A stretch of DNA of 35,128 nucleotides from Candidatus Epulonipiscium sp. (GTDB lineage: Bacteria; Bacillota_A; Clostridia; Lachnospirales; Cellulosilyticaceae). The stretch spans positions 1 to 35,128 of the forward strand of contig DUUM01000334.1 of NCBI GenBank assembly GCA_012841565.1, given 5' to 3'. Each line of letters begins with the position of its first letter. Positions within the stretch are counted from its first letter, which is position 1. The position numbers and the translations under genes are program-made. Under the pieces are notes generated by a model. The model saw nothing but the letters and a program-made list of their open reading frames with translations. It had not been told where the DNA came from and did no database searches. Positions 22,302-31,836 of this stretch are shown here, piece after piece.

Positions 22302-24851
22302 ATGGGGACACTAATGAAAAGAAAAGCATCTGTAATAGGGTTAATTATTTTGGGACTTATCACCATGCTTATAGTTTTTACAATGGGGCAATCGAGAGAG
22401 AAAAAGACAAAGATGATTTCGGATCAAGAAATCTTTGATGTCATCGTCGTCGGTAGCGACCCAGAAGGAATTGCAGCAGCAGTATCAGCTTCTAGAAATG
22501 GTATGAAAACTCTCCTACTAGATAAAAGAGATCGTGTTGGAGGACTCATGACCGTTGGGGGGCTTAATTTTATTGATATGAATTATGGTTCTGAGGGAGA
22601 AATCCTAACAAGAGGGATTTTTGAAGAGTTTTATAAGAAGATCAATCAATTTAATTTTCGTAGAACAAAAAAGAATTCCTTTGATATTGATGAGGCAGAG
22701 GCAATATTTGAGAAAATGATCTATAAAGAGAAGTTATTAACAAAAGAGATGGGGGTAGGGCAAATATCTCTTTTAGTGGAAGAAGGAACGGTTAAAGGCA
22801 TTACATATATAAAAAATGGACAAACAAAAACTGTGTTTGGCGCCAGAATGATTGATGCCACACAAGATGCGGATATAGCAGCTATGGCTGGGGTTCCTTT
22901 TTCAATGGGGATGGAAGATATAAATGTTAAACAAGAATATCAAGTGGTAACCCTCATATTTGAACTGTCTAATATTAAATGGTCCAGTTTAAAAAAGCAC
23001 TTAATGGAAAACCCAACGCCAAATACAGGGGTAAATCATGTTTGTGCTTGGGGATTTTCAGAGGAAATGCAGGCATATAAAGCTCAAAATCCTAATATAC
23101 GTTTTAGAGGCCCTAATATAGGAAGACAAAAAAACAATAGGGTTCTGATTAATTCTATGCATATTTTTGGTGTCAATCCTTTAGATGCGCAATCTAAGGA
23201 AAAAGCAATACAAGAGGGAACTGAAGAAATTCCTTACGTGTTAGAGTATATGCGAAAAGTCATTCCTGGTTTTGAAAATGCAAAGCTTGAGAAAGTATCT
23301 GAGGAATTATATGTCAGGGAGAGTAGGCATATTTATGGGGAATACCGAGTGGGCGTGAATGATCTTTTAGAGGGTAAAAACTTTGAGGATAAGATTGCAC
23401 TAGGCTCCTATCCTATTGATATTCAAGCGACATCTATGGACAATGCAGGGTATTTACTTGGCAACCCCCCAATATACAGTATTCCTTTTAGGGCTCTTGT
23501 TCCTTTAGAGGCGGAAAGTCTCTTAGTTGTAGGACGAGGGGCAAGTTATGATTCATTGGCTCATGGCAGTATGAGAGTTATTCCAGTAGGCATGGCAACG
23601 GGGCAAGCAGCAGGCGTAGCTTCGGCCTACTCAATTAAGAACCAATTAAGTTTTAGGGAAATATCAAGAAATATTGAAGCCATTCAAGAGATTCAAGAAA
23701 CACTTATTAAACAAGGAGCTTATCTTTCGGATTTTGAAATCCCAGACCATGACAGTAGCCGCTGGGCCTATGAAGGCTTAAAATTTATGCGCTCTAAGGG
23801 CCTGGCAACTGGTGGGTATGAAAACGAATATAATCTAGGGCAACAAGTTAACGGCAAGCAATTTAAAAATCTTTTAAACAATACACTAAAAAGAAGCGCA
23901 ATAGAACGAAGAGAAGATTTTAGTATAGAAACTGAGGGGCTTTTAACAGCTGAAGAAGGTGCCAAAATTATTACTGAATATTTAAATATAGAGATAGAGG
24001 GAGAAATAAGTGCAATTGACACTTTGCAAAGCAACGATATTATAAATTCAGAAACAGCAACACAATTAAAAGAAGAGGGGGTCCTTACAAGGGCGGGTGT
24101 ATTTATGCTCTTGTATGAAATGGTTGATAGACTTATGGAAACAACCACTTCCTGTTCACAAATGTTTGTAAATGATGTTATTATTTATGATATAGAAGAA
24201 GTAATAGTAGAAGAAGCCTTAAAAAAGATCATTACAATTGATCCAGGCCATCAGTTAAAAGGAAACTATGAAAAGGAGCCAATAGGCCCTGGGGCAAAGG
24301 AAACGAAGGCAAAAGTATCTTCAGGAACCTCAGGAGTATCCAGTGGTTTGGCAGAATATGAGTTAAATCTTATTGTATCTAAGCTGCTTGAAGAGGAACT
24401 CATTAATAGAGGCTATGAGGTGATTATGATCCGGGATACCCATGATGTTGATATCAGTAATAAAGAAAGAGCTGATATTGCCAATAATAATCATACAGAT
24501 GCTTTTGTTAGAATTCATGCTAATGGCGCTGAAAATAGTAAGGCTAACGGAATAATGACTATTTGTCCAACCACCTCAAACCCCTATATGGGAGCGGTGT
24601 ATGATGATAGTAAGGCTCTGGCGGAGGCTATTTTAGAGAACATGTTAGTGACAACAGGAGCAAAGAAGGATAAGCTCTGGGAAACAGACACCATGAGTGG
24701 TATTAATTGGTGCAAGGTGCCTGTTACCATTGTTGAAATGGGGTATATGACAAACCCTACAGAAGATTTATTAATGGCAACACCTCAATATCAAGCCAAA
24801 ATGGTAAGTGGAATCGCTAATGGTTTAGACCAGTATTTTACAATGAAATAG
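22302..24851 (+). CDS. Membrane-anchored FAD-dependent oxidoreductase fused to N-acetylmuramoyl-L-alanine amidase
   Basis: A single 849-residue protein. A signal-anchor helix (about 11-28) is followed by a FAD_oxidored-type domain (about 45-465) starting [10 protein letters not shown], where the usual GxGxxG middle Gly is Asp, with D74 at the end of the second strand and [14 protein letters not shown] near the C-terminal FAD site. Residues about 488-530 ([19 protein letters not shown]) and 560-625 ([14 protein letters not shown]) look like degenerate SLH repeats. The C-terminal Amidase_3 domain (about 642-849) has all metal and catalytic residues: H650 (DPGH), E685, H739 (RIHANG) and E812 ([10 protein letters not shown]). 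Topology puts all domains outside the cell. The gene lies 29 bases after the regulator. An ATG at 22314 is an alternative start. Confidence 0.85.
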   Translation: MGTLMKRKASVIGLIILGLITMLIVFTMGQSREKKTKMISDQEIFDVIVVGSDPEGIAAAVSASRNGMKTLLLDKRDRVGGLMTVGGLNFIDMNYGSEGEILTRGIFEEFYKKINQFNFRRTKKNSFDIDEAEAIFEKMIYKEKLLTKEMGVGQISLLVEEGTVKGITYIKNGQTKTVFGARMIDATQDADIAAMAGVPFSMGMEDINVKQEYQVVTLIFELSNIKWSSLKKHLMENPTPNTGVNHVCAWGFSEEMQAYKAQNPNIRFRGPNIGRQKNNRVLINSMHIFGVNPLDAQSKEKAIQEGTEEIPYVLEYMRKVIPGFENAKLEKVSEELYVRESRHIYGEYRVGVNDLLEGKNFEDKIALGSYPIDIQATSMDNAGYLLGNPPIYSIPFRALVPLEAESLLVVGRGASYDSLAHGSMRVIPVGMATGQAAGVASAYSIKNQLSFREISRNIEAIQEIQETLIKQGAYLSDFEIPDHDSSRWAYEGLKFMRSKGLATGGYENEYNLGQQVNGKQFKNLLNNTLKRSAIERREDFSIETEGLLTAEEGAKIITEYLNIEIEGEISAIDTLQSNDIINSETATQLKEEGVLTRAGVFMLLYEMVDRLMETTTSCSQMFVNDVIIYDIEEVIVEEALKKIITIDPGHQLKGNYEKEPIGPGAKETKAKVSSGTSGVSSGLAEYELNLIVSKLLEEELINRGYEVIMIRDTHDVDISNKERADIANNNHTDAFVRIHANGAENSKANGIMTICPTTSNPYMGAVYDDSKALAEAILENMLVTTGAKKDKLWETDTMSGINWCKVPVTIVEMGYMTNPTEDLLMATPQYQAKMVSGIANGLDQYFTMK

Positions 24852-24865
24852 TAAAAGGATGCTGG

Positions 24866-24894
24866 TTGATTTATACGGGCGAAGCGTATATAAT
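24866..24894 (+). promoter_or_regulatory. Promoter of the diguanylate cyclase gene
   Basis: TTGATT-N17-TATAAT, about 50 bases before the chosen start. Confidence 0.72.
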
Positions 24895-24946
24895 TGCTAT
24901 AGATGTGAGTTAGAAACAATGTGTTTTGTGGAAAATGAGGATAAAG

Positions 24947-26482
24947 ATGGATTCAACAAGAAGTATATATCGTAGGATTACTTTAGTTATGATAGCAGTT
25001 TTATTTATTGTTATTTGCAGCACTTATATATATTTCATAATCAATATAGGTAGGGTTTATGAAGAAAAGGCTATTGAAAGTATTATTGATGTAAAAAAAG
25101 AAATGCTTAAGGACATCGTAGACAACCTAATACTTGAAATTGGGGTAACAGAAGTACAAGAAAAACAGCAATATAAAAAACGGACGGATAACGCATCAAA
25201 AATACTTCAAGAATATTATGAGGTGTCACCAGAAGAGTATATAGATTTATTTATTGATTTTTGTAACACAGATGGAAATAAAGATGTCTTATCAGTTGCA
25301 ATTAAAAATACAAGATCAAATCAGGTTTTATATAAAAGCGGAGTATTTCTATCAGATGCACCTAAAAAAGCGGATTTTTCTTCTTATTTTTTAGGTCAGT
25401 ATGAGGATTACCAAATACATTTTGGCGTTAGTAATGATGCTATAAATAATAGTGTCAAACAAAAAATATCAGATAGAATCCGTAATAGGCAATACCCTCA
25501 GAATACTTATATATGGGTGAATGAGATTAAGAATTATGAAGGTGGTAAAGACTATGCAATAAGAGTGGTACATTCGGAACTTCCAAATATAGAAGGAGAA
25601 TTTTTATCAACAGATAGTCAAGATGCTACAGATAACTATTCCTATGCAGAAGAGCTTGAGAGCATCCCTAAAAAAGATGCAATCTTTTTTGATGATCATA
25701 TTGAAAAAAGTAATAATAGCATAGTACCAGAAAAAACTACCTATGTAAAACGATATAAAAAATATGATTGGGTTATTGCCATGGGGGTTCATTTAGAGGA
25801 TGTAGAATCCTACATTAATATATCCGCACAAGAGAAAGATGTTATTACAATAAAAACAATAAGAAGTACCATTGTTTTTATGCTAATTATATTTATGCTT
25901 TATTGGTTAATAATATCCCGAGCAGAGCAATGGTATTATCAAAAATATAATAAAAACCTTAAAGATGTGTTTATAGATCAACTAACACAAACCAAGAATA
26001 GGCGTTCTGCTATTCAGCATATGGAGAAGTCTTTTAAAGTATTTAAAAAGACTGGGCAATCACCTATGATTATGATGATTGATATAGACGATTTTAAGCA
26101 AATAAATGACACCTTTGGGCACCTAGAAGGCGATATTGTTCTTAAAAATGTTGCGTATGCAATTAACAATAGTATTAGGGATACAGACGCTTTGTATAGG
26201 TGGGGGGGAGAAGAATTTTTACTAATTTGTGATAGATTAAAAGAAACGGATTTTATTGCATTTTCCAATAAAATTATCTCTATAGTGGGTAGCAAAGAAT
26301 ATGAATTTAACGGAAAGAAGGTTAAGACTACAATCTCCATTGGTGTTGATCGATTTGACCTATTAGATAAGACTTATGAGGAAGGAATACAGCGCGCAGA
26401 TATTGCTATGTACCGTGCAAAAGAGCAGGGTAAAAATAGGGTGTGTATAGGGGATATTTGCGGAGTTAATCCTTTGATATAG
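24947..26482 (+). CDS. Membrane diguanylate cyclase (sensor domain plus GGDEF)
   Basis: A protein of about 511 residues. Two membrane helices (about 10-32 and 305-322) bracket a large extracytoplasmic Cache-like domain that binds small ligands. The C-terminal GGDEF domain (about 340-505) contains DIDDFKQINDTFGH and the active site GGEEF in RWGGEEFLLI, so it should make cyclic di-GMP from two GTP. An RxxD inhibitory site (RDTD) lies five residues before the active site, indicating product inhibition. The ATG at 24947 follows GAGGA by 5 bases; a TTG at 24926 and an ATG at 24935 are less likely. Chemoreceptor genes follow. Confidence 0.92.
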   Translation: MDSTRSIYRRITLVMIAVLFIVICSTYIYFIINIGRVYEEKAIESIIDVKKEMLKDIVDNLILEIGVTEVQEKQQYKKRTDNASKILQEYYEVSPEEYIDLFIDFCNTDGNKDVLSVAIKNTRSNQVLYKSGVFLSDAPKKADFSSYFLGQYEDYQIHFGVSNDAINNSVKQKISDRIRNRQYPQNTYIWVNEIKNYEGGKDYAIRVVHSELPNIEGEFLSTDSQDATDNYSYAEELESIPKKDAIFFDDHIEKSNNSIVPEKTTYVKRYKKYDWVIAMGVHLEDVESYINISAQEKDVITIKTIRSTIVFMLIIFMLYWLIISRAEQWYYQKYNKNLKDVFIDQLTQTKNRRSAIQHMEKSFKVFKKTGQSPMIMMIDIDDFKQINDTFGHLEGDIVLKNVAYAINNSIRDTDALYRWGGEEFLLICDRLKETDFIAFSNKIISIVGSKEYEFNGKKVKTTISIGVDRFDLLDKTYEEGIQRADIAMYRAKEQGKNRVCIGDICGVNPLI

Positions 26483-26533
26483 AGTTAAAATGTGACAACA
26501 TAGTATAAAATATAACAAACAAATATAAGAGTG

Positions 26534-26562
26534 TTGAAAATAGCATAATTGTAAGCTATAAT
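26534..26562 (+). promoter_or_regulatory. Promoter of the first chemoreceptor gene
   Basis: TTGAAA-N17-TATAAT, with the -10 inside TGTAAGCTATAAT, a string repeated before the second receptor gene. Confidence 0.85.
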
Positions 26563-26615
26563 TAACAAATAGATTGTGAATAGATCCTAAATACATAAAG
26601 AGAGAAGGGGTTTTT

Positions 26616-28325
26616 GTGAAAGTGATTAAAAACAGTTCAATTAGGGTGAAATTGTTAGTTAGCTTTTTAGTAATAGTAATATTTTTAGGAGTTCTAGGCG
26701 CAGTTAGTAGTCTAAATATGGCAAGTGTTAATAAAAATTCAAAAACTATGTATGCTGTAAATCTTCAAAACATTGATGATTTGCATCAAATAAAAGGGAG
26801 TTTACTAGAGATTGCATTACTTAGCGCATCTATAAATAACACGACACCGATTGCTGTTATTGAGGAAACAGCTACTACCATTGAAGAGCTACGTATAAAA
26901 TCGGAAGAAATGTTAACAAGTATTGAACCTAGATTATTAACACAAGAAGAAAAAGAAATATGGGAAAAATTCAAAGCAACCTTCGTATTATACAGTGATC
27001 AGTTAACAAAATATATAGAAATGGCTAAGACAGGCTCTACATATCAAGCAACGGGGAAACATCTCATCCGATATAGAGGAGATATGTTTCAAAACATTAA
27101 CAACTTAATAGCCAACAATCAAGAGGTAGCAAAAGTACAAAATGAAAAAAATGATAAAGAATATAAAGATGTTGTTATATTTATGTTTGTCTTCATAGCA
27201 GGGGTACTAATTTTAGCCTTATTAATAGCATACTTTCTATCGGCATATATAGTAGGGGGCTTAAAAAAAGGTCTTGATTTTGCAGTATCTCTAGGAGAAG
27301 GAGACTTAACGTTGCAAGTTGAAGAACCTAAAACAAATGATGAGCTAGGAAAGCTCATTAAAGCGCTAAAAGAAGCACAAAATAAGATTAAATTTGCAAT
27401 AACACAAATATCAAGTGAGTCAGAAGATGTGTCATCATCATCAGAAGAGCTTTCAGCAACCATAGAGGAAATGACTTCTACATTTGATGAAATATCTAGC
27501 CATACCCTTGGCATGGTACGAGAGATTCAAGATGTAAATGCTGCTACAGAAGAGTTAACCGCGGCTATAGAAGAAGTGGATTCAAGTGTATCGCAACTGG
27601 CTAATAGCTCTTCAGAGGGAACTGGCCAAGCAATAGCGATTAACCAGAGAGCGGAAACTATTAAAAAACAGGGCCAAGAGTCTAAAGTCTTGGCAGACAA
27701 GCTTATGGATGAAAAAAGCAGAGCAATAGCAACAGCTATAGAACAGGGGAAAGTTGTTAATGAAATTGCGGTAATTGCACAGTCTATCGCATCAATAGCA
27801 GCTCAAACTAATTTGCTTGCTTTAAATGCATCTATAGAAGCAGCCAGAGCGGGGGAACATGGCAGAGGTTTTGCAGTTGTTGCAGATGAGATAAGAAAGC
27901 TAGCAGAACAATCTGATGCCTATGTAATGAACATTCAAGGCGTCGTTGCTGATGTCAGCAAGGCATTCCAAAACCTTTCAACAAACTCTCAAGATACCCT
28001 TGATTTTATAAATGTTAATGTGAGTAAAGATTATGATTTGCTGATAGAGACAGGAATAGGATATGAAAAAGACTCCATATTTGTTAGTGAAACATTTCAT
28101 GATACTGCGGCAATGGCACAGCAGTTAAATGCTGCAACAGAAGAAATATCATCTGTTATACAAAACGTAGCACACAATATGAGTAATGCATCTAGTCGCT
28201 CAGAAGAAGCTAAGAGAGGAATGAGTGAAACCTTAGCAGCACTAGAGCAAATAGCATCAGCAGCAGATAGTCAGGCAACAATCGCAGAAAGATTAAATAA
28301 TCTAATACAAGTATTTAAAATCTGA
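26616..28325 (+). CDS. Methyl-accepting chemotaxis protein, first of a pair
   Basis: A 569-residue receptor. Helix 1 (about 13-33) and helix 2 (about 189-211) bracket a four-helix-bundle ligand domain; a HAMP region and a long signalling hairpin follow. The hairpin tip [20 protein letters not shown] and [14 protein letters not shown] is the CheA/CheW contact segment. The start is a GTG behind AGAGAAGGGG. No CheR/CheB docking pentapeptide is present; the protein ends in IQVFKI. The C-terminal half is almost identical to that of the receptor at 29036, while the ligand domains differ. Confidence 0.95.
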   Translation: MKVIKNSSIRVKLLVSFLVIVIFLGVLGAVSSLNMASVNKNSKTMYAVNLQNIDDLHQIKGSLLEIALLSASINNTTPIAVIEETATTIEELRIKSEEMLTSIEPRLLTQEEKEIWEKFKATFVLYSDQLTKYIEMAKTGSTYQATGKHLIRYRGDMFQNINNLIANNQEVAKVQNEKNDKEYKDVVIFMFVFIAGVLILALLIAYFLSAYIVGGLKKGLDFAVSLGEGDLTLQVEEPKTNDELGKLIKALKEAQNKIKFAITQISSESEDVSSSSEELSATIEEMTSTFDEISSHTLGMVREIQDVNAATEELTAAIEEVDSSVSQLANSSSEGTGQAIAINQRAETIKKQGQESKVLADKLMDEKSRAIATAIEQGKVVNEIAVIAQSIASIAAQTNLLALNASIEAARAGEHGRGFAVVADEIRKLAEQSDAYVMNIQGVVADVSKAFQNLSTNSQDTLDFINVNVSKDYDLLIETGIGYEKDSIFVSETFHDTAAMAQQLNAATEEISSVIQNVAHNMSNASSRSEEAKRGMSETLAALEQIASAADSQATIAERLNNLIQVFKI

Positions 28326-28410
28326 TGATGAAATACGCCCAGATTTAAGAAGTAATATGTTGAATAAGAATATAATTCATGGGTATACTACTTCAAAAGG
28401 AGTGATATAC

Positions 28411-28839
28411 ATGAATGGAAATGCAGAGCTTTTGAATTTTATCTATCAAAATTCCCAAATGGGGGTAGATACTGTTAATCAGTTAATTGATATTACAGAA
28501 GATGAGGAATTTAAGGTACATTTAAGATCAGAGTTAGAAGAGTACCGGGAGATTAATACGGCAGCTCAAGGATTACTTAATACCAATGGGTACGATGAGA
28601 AGGGGATTAGTGCGTTTGATAAGATTAAAACCTATTTAATGATCAATATGCAAACAATGATGGATAGTACCACATCCCATATTGCAGAAATGCTAATAAT
28701 CGGAAGTAATATGGGGGTAATAGATGCCATTCGTAATATTAAGAAGTACCAAGATGCCGAGAAAGATATCGTAGCGCTTATGAAGAAACTTTTAAAGTTT
28801 GAAGAAAATAATATTAAACAACTTAAGAGTTTTGTATAA
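28411..28839 (+). CDS. Small helical protein of unknown function, ferritin-like length
   Basis: A 142-residue, wholly alpha-helical protein (NAELLNFIYQNSQMG, VNQLIDITEDEEF, IAEMLIIGSNMGVIDAI, LMKKLLKFEENNIKQL). Its length and helix pattern suggest a four-helix bundle like ferritin-like proteins, but clear metal ligands are not evident. I recall close relatives as hypothetical proteins in Clostridia. The ATG at 28411 has AAAGGAGTG upstream, so a longer reading from 28357 was rejected. It lies between the two chemoreceptors and ends in a terminator. No function is proposed. Confidence 0.8.
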   Translation: MNGNAELLNFIYQNSQMGVDTVNQLIDITEDEEFKVHLRSELEEYREINTAAQGLLNTNGYDEKGISAFDKIKTYLMINMQTMMDSTTSHIAEMLIIGSNMGVIDAIRNIKKYQDAEKDIVALMKKLLKFEENNIKQLKSFV

Positions 28840-28842
28840 GAG

Positions 28843-28885
28843 ATGCCAGTTAGTACCTTCTGCAGGTTCTAACTGGCATTTTTTT
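28843..28885 (+). terminator. Terminator after the small helical protein gene
   Basis: ATGCCAGTTAG / CTAACTGGCAT perfect outer stem, inner ACC/GGT pairs, then a run of T. Confidence 0.92.
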
Positions 28886-28958
28886 ATACTAAAACATACC
28901 TATAATAGAGAATTTTATATACAATAAGCCAATAAAGTGTAAGGGCGACTAATTATAA

Positions 28959-28987
28959 TTGAAAGGACCTCATTTGTAAGCTATAAT
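28959..28987 (+). promoter_or_regulatory. Promoter of the second chemoreceptor gene
   Basis: TTGAAA-N17-TATAAT, same hexamers and spacing as at 26534, again preceded by TGTAAGC directly before the -10. Confidence 0.85.
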
Positions 28988-29035
28988 AAGCTGACAAGAC
29001 ACACTTGTAACAAATAATGAGAGAAGTGATTAAGT

Positions 29036-30745
29036 ATGAAGGTAATAAAAAATAGTTCGATTAGAGTAAAACTATTAGTAAGTTTTTTGACAATAGCAAT
29101 ATTTTTAATAGTTATAGGAGTAGTAGGAACAATTAGTATTGGAAAGATAAATAAAAATGCTAGCACTATGTATGAGGTCAACCTTAAAAACATAGATGAG
29201 TTACAGTTAATGAAAGAAAACTTGCTAGAGCTTACGTTAGTATCTACAGAAATAATTAAGGATTTATCTGCTAGTAATATTGATAGAATTAACCAAACGA
29301 TACTTGAACTATATGAAACAAATACAGAGCTTAGAGGTCGTATTGAACCCCGATTATTATCTCAAATAGAGAAAGAATTATGGGTAAAGTTTGAGAGTGC
29401 TTATGGGCTATATACCACCCAACAAAAAAACTACATAGAGATGGCAAGAAGTGGTATGGTGTATCAAGCAACGATTGAGGAGCTGTCTAGACTTAATGAT
29501 GAAATGTTTGGCTATATAAATAGTGTCATAGAAGAAAATCAGAATTCTGCAAGGTTACAAGATCAATCAAACGAGATGCAATATAAGTCCGTTGTTGCAC
29601 TGATGATGATACTTATAATAGGAGGGGTTGTAGTAGCTTTATTAATAGCCTATCTCCTATCAGCATATATAATCAGGGCATTAAGAAAAGGACTTGATTT
29701 TGCTACTGCTCTAGGAGAAGGTGACTTGACATTTGAGATGGAAGATCCTAAAGAGAATGATGAACTGGGAGCCCTAATTAAAGCCCTGAAAGAAACACAA
29801 AGAAAGATTAAACTTACAATAACACAAATATCAGGCGAGTCAGCGGATGTATCATCATCATCAGAAGAACTTTCAGCGACTATAGAAGAGATGACTTCTA
29901 CATTTGATGAAATATCAAATCACACCCTTGGCATGGTACGAGAAATTCAAGATGTAAACGCGGCTACAGAAGAGTTAACGGCAACTATAGAAGAAGTAGG
30001 TTCAAGCGTATCACAACTAGCCAACAATTCATCAGAAGGCAGTAGTGAAGCAATAACTATAAATCAAAGAGCAGAAACAATTAAGCAACAAGGACAAGCG
30101 TCTAAACGCTTAGCAGATACGCTTATAAACGAAAAAGGTGCTGCAATAACAACAGCTATAGAACAGGGAAAGGTTGTTAATGAAATTGCTATTATAGCAG
30201 AGTCTATTGCATCAATAGCAGCCCAAACTAACTTGCTTGCTTTAAATGCATCTATAGAAGCAGCCAGGGCAGGAGAACATGGAAGAGGTTTTGCAGTGGT
30301 TGCAGATGAAATTAGAAAGCTAGCAGAGCAATCTGATGCCTATGTAACGAATATTCAAGGCGTAGTGGTGGATGTCAGTAATGCATTTGAGAATCTCTCA
30401 ACAAACTCACAAGATACCCTTGATTTTATTAATACAAATGTTAGTAAAGACTATGATTTGCTGATCGAGACGGGAATAGAATACGAAGAAGACTCCGTAT
30501 TTATCAGTGAAACATTCCATGATACAGCAGCTATGGCACAGCAGTTAAATGCGGCAACGGAGGAAATATCATCCGTTATACAAAATGTTGCATACAATAT
30601 GAACAGTGCTTCAGCCAGCTCAGAAGAAGCTAAAAGAGGAATAAGTGAGACATTAGCTGCACTAGAGCAAATAGCATCAGCAGCAGATAGCCAAGCAACA
30701 ATCGCTGAAAGATTAAATACCCATATACAGGCATTTAAAATCTAA
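29036..30745 (+). CDS. Methyl-accepting chemotaxis protein, second of a pair
   Basis: A 569-residue paralogue of the receptor at 26616, identical in length and with the same N-terminus [18 protein letters not shown]. Helices lie at about 13-33 and 189-211, then HAMP and the signalling hairpin with the same tip. Between residues about 35 and 185 the ligand domain has diverged strongly, so the two probably sense different compounds while feeding the same CheA/CheW array. The ribosome binding site is weak (GAGAGAAGTG), with the ATG at 29036. It has its own promoter. Confidence 0.95.
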   Translation: MKVIKNSSIRVKLLVSFLTIAIFLIVIGVVGTISIGKINKNASTMYEVNLKNIDELQLMKENLLELTLVSTEIIKDLSASNIDRINQTILELYETNTELRGRIEPRLLSQIEKELWVKFESAYGLYTTQQKNYIEMARSGMVYQATIEELSRLNDEMFGYINSVIEENQNSARLQDQSNEMQYKSVVALMMILIIGGVVVALLIAYLLSAYIIRALRKGLDFATALGEGDLTFEMEDPKENDELGALIKALKETQRKIKLTITQISGESADVSSSSEELSATIEEMTSTFDEISNHTLGMVREIQDVNAATEELTATIEEVGSSVSQLANNSSEGSSEAITINQRAETIKQQGQASKRLADTLINEKGAAITTAIEQGKVVNEIAIIAESIASIAAQTNLLALNASIEAARAGEHGRGFAVVADEIRKLAEQSDAYVTNIQGVVVDVSNAFENLSTNSQDTLDFINTNVSKDYDLLIETGIEYEEDSVFISETFHDTAAMAQQLNAATEEISSVIQNVAYNMNSASASSEEAKRGISETLAALEQIASAADSQATIAERLNTHIQAFKI

Positions 30746-30767
30746 ATAGGCTAAGTTGGAGACTGGG

Positions 30768-30796
30768 TTGCCATTTTACGCAGATATGTATATAAT
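30768..30796 (+). promoter_or_regulatory. Promoter of trxB
   Basis: TTGCCA-N17-TATAAT, about 70 bases before the start codon. Confidence 0.78.
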
Positions 30797-30801
30797 ACAT
30801 A

Positions 30802-30832
30802 GTAACCTAACATAATAATATGAATAGGTTAC
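30802..30832 (+). repeat. 8-bp inverted repeat just after the trxB transcription start
   Basis: GTAACCTA (30802-30809) and TAGGTTAC (30825-30832) with a 15-base spacer. It could be an operator for a regulator or a leader hairpin. It lacks a T run, so it is not a terminator. Confidence 0.45.
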
Positions 30833-30865
30833 CCAAAGAATCCAAAAAAATAAGTAGGTGTAAAG

Positions 30866-31771
30866 ATGAATGATATAATTATAATCGGTGGTGGACCAGC
30901 AGGTTTAACAGCCGCACTATATGGTGGAAGGGCAGCGCTCAAGACGCTGCTTATAGAGAAAGCTTTTCAAGGTGGACAGATGGTAACAACAACTGAAATT
31001 GATAACTACCCAGGTATGATGGGGGTAACAGGGCCAGATTTATCGAATGCTATGTTTGAACAGGCAAAGCAATTTGGTACTCAGGTAGAATTTGCCGAGG
31101 TATTAGGGATTGAAGTAGAAGATGGTATGAAAAGAGTCATCACTTCATCAGGGACACACCAATCTAAAGTGGTGATTTTATCTCTAGGGACAGTACCGCG
31201 AAAACTAGGCCTCAAAAATGAAGAAGCATTAACGGGGCGGGGGATTTCATACTGTGCCAATTGCGATGGTGGATTTTTCAAAGATAAGGTGGTCGCTATT
31301 ATTGGTGGGGGAGATACGGCGGTAGAAGATGCCTTGTACCTTTCTAGAATAGCAAAAAAGGTTTATCTGATTCATAGAAGAGATTCATTAAGGGCAGTAA
31401 GTTATTTGCAAGCAAAGCTTTTTAACTCTGATGTAGAGATCATGTGGGATCATGAAGTAACAAAGCTATATTCTGAGAGTACCCTAACAGGTATAGAAAT
31501 TACCAATAATAAAGAGCACACTTCTAGAGATATAGACGTTGATGGCATTTTTGTTGCAGTAGGCAGTTTGCCAACAACAGATTTAGTAAAAGATCTAGTG
31601 GAACTCAATGAAGATGGATATATTATTACAAATGAAAATTGCTTAACAAATGTTGATGGTATTTTTGCAGTAGGTGATGTGCGTGAAAAGGATCTACGAC
31701 AAATCGTTACAGCAGTGGCTGATGGCGCTATTAGTGTATATCAAGCACAGACCTATTTGTTTAAAAACTAA
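30866..31771 (+). CDS. trxB: Thioredoxin-disulfide reductase TrxB
   Basis: A 301-residue flavoprotein matching low-molecular-weight thioredoxin reductases. FAD motif GGGPAG (8-13), redox-active pair C130/C133 in YCANCDGGFF, NAD(P)H motif GGGDTA (147-152) and the C-terminal FAD segment AVGDVREK followed by QIVTAVADGA. It reduces thioredoxin (or a relative) with NADPH. The residue after the CxxC-D is Gly-Gly rather than the common Gly-Phe or Ala-Phe. Gene start is supported by AGGTG and the promoter; no thioredoxin gene adjoins it. Confidence 0.94.
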   Translation: MNDIIIIGGGPAGLTAALYGGRAALKTLLIEKAFQGGQMVTTTEIDNYPGMMGVTGPDLSNAMFEQAKQFGTQVEFAEVLGIEVEDGMKRVITSSGTHQSKVVILSLGTVPRKLGLKNEEALTGRGISYCANCDGGFFKDKVVAIIGGGDTAVEDALYLSRIAKKVYLIHRRDSLRAVSYLQAKLFNSDVEIMWDHEVTKLYSESTLTGIEITNNKEHTSRDIDVDGIFVAVGSLPTTDLVKDLVELNEDGYIITNENCLTNVDGIFAVGDVREKDLRQIVTAVADGAISVYQAQTYLFKN

Positions 31772-31783
31772 AAATATAGGAAG

Positions 31784-31824
31784 AAATAGGGATTGTCCAC
31801 GCACCATGGGACGGCCCTATTTTT
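31784..31824. terminator. Terminator between converging trxB and nadC
   Basis: AAATAGGG / CCCTATTT stem with internal GTCC/GGGAC pairing and a T-rich tail. Confidence 0.8.
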
Positions 31825-31836
31825 AGTTTTTTAGTT

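Noticed and set aside
22302..24851. Fusion produced by a sequencing or assembly error between two neighbouring genes
   Set aside because: The linker has a continuous open frame with SLH-like repeats and no internal ribosome binding site or signal peptide before the amidase domain. A true fusion is more likely, though only resequencing can settle it.
28360..28389. Separate promoter TTGAAT-N18-TATACT for the small helical protein
   Set aside because: The predicted transcription start would fall within the ribosome binding site, leaving almost no leader. Read-through from the first chemoreceptor gene is more likely.
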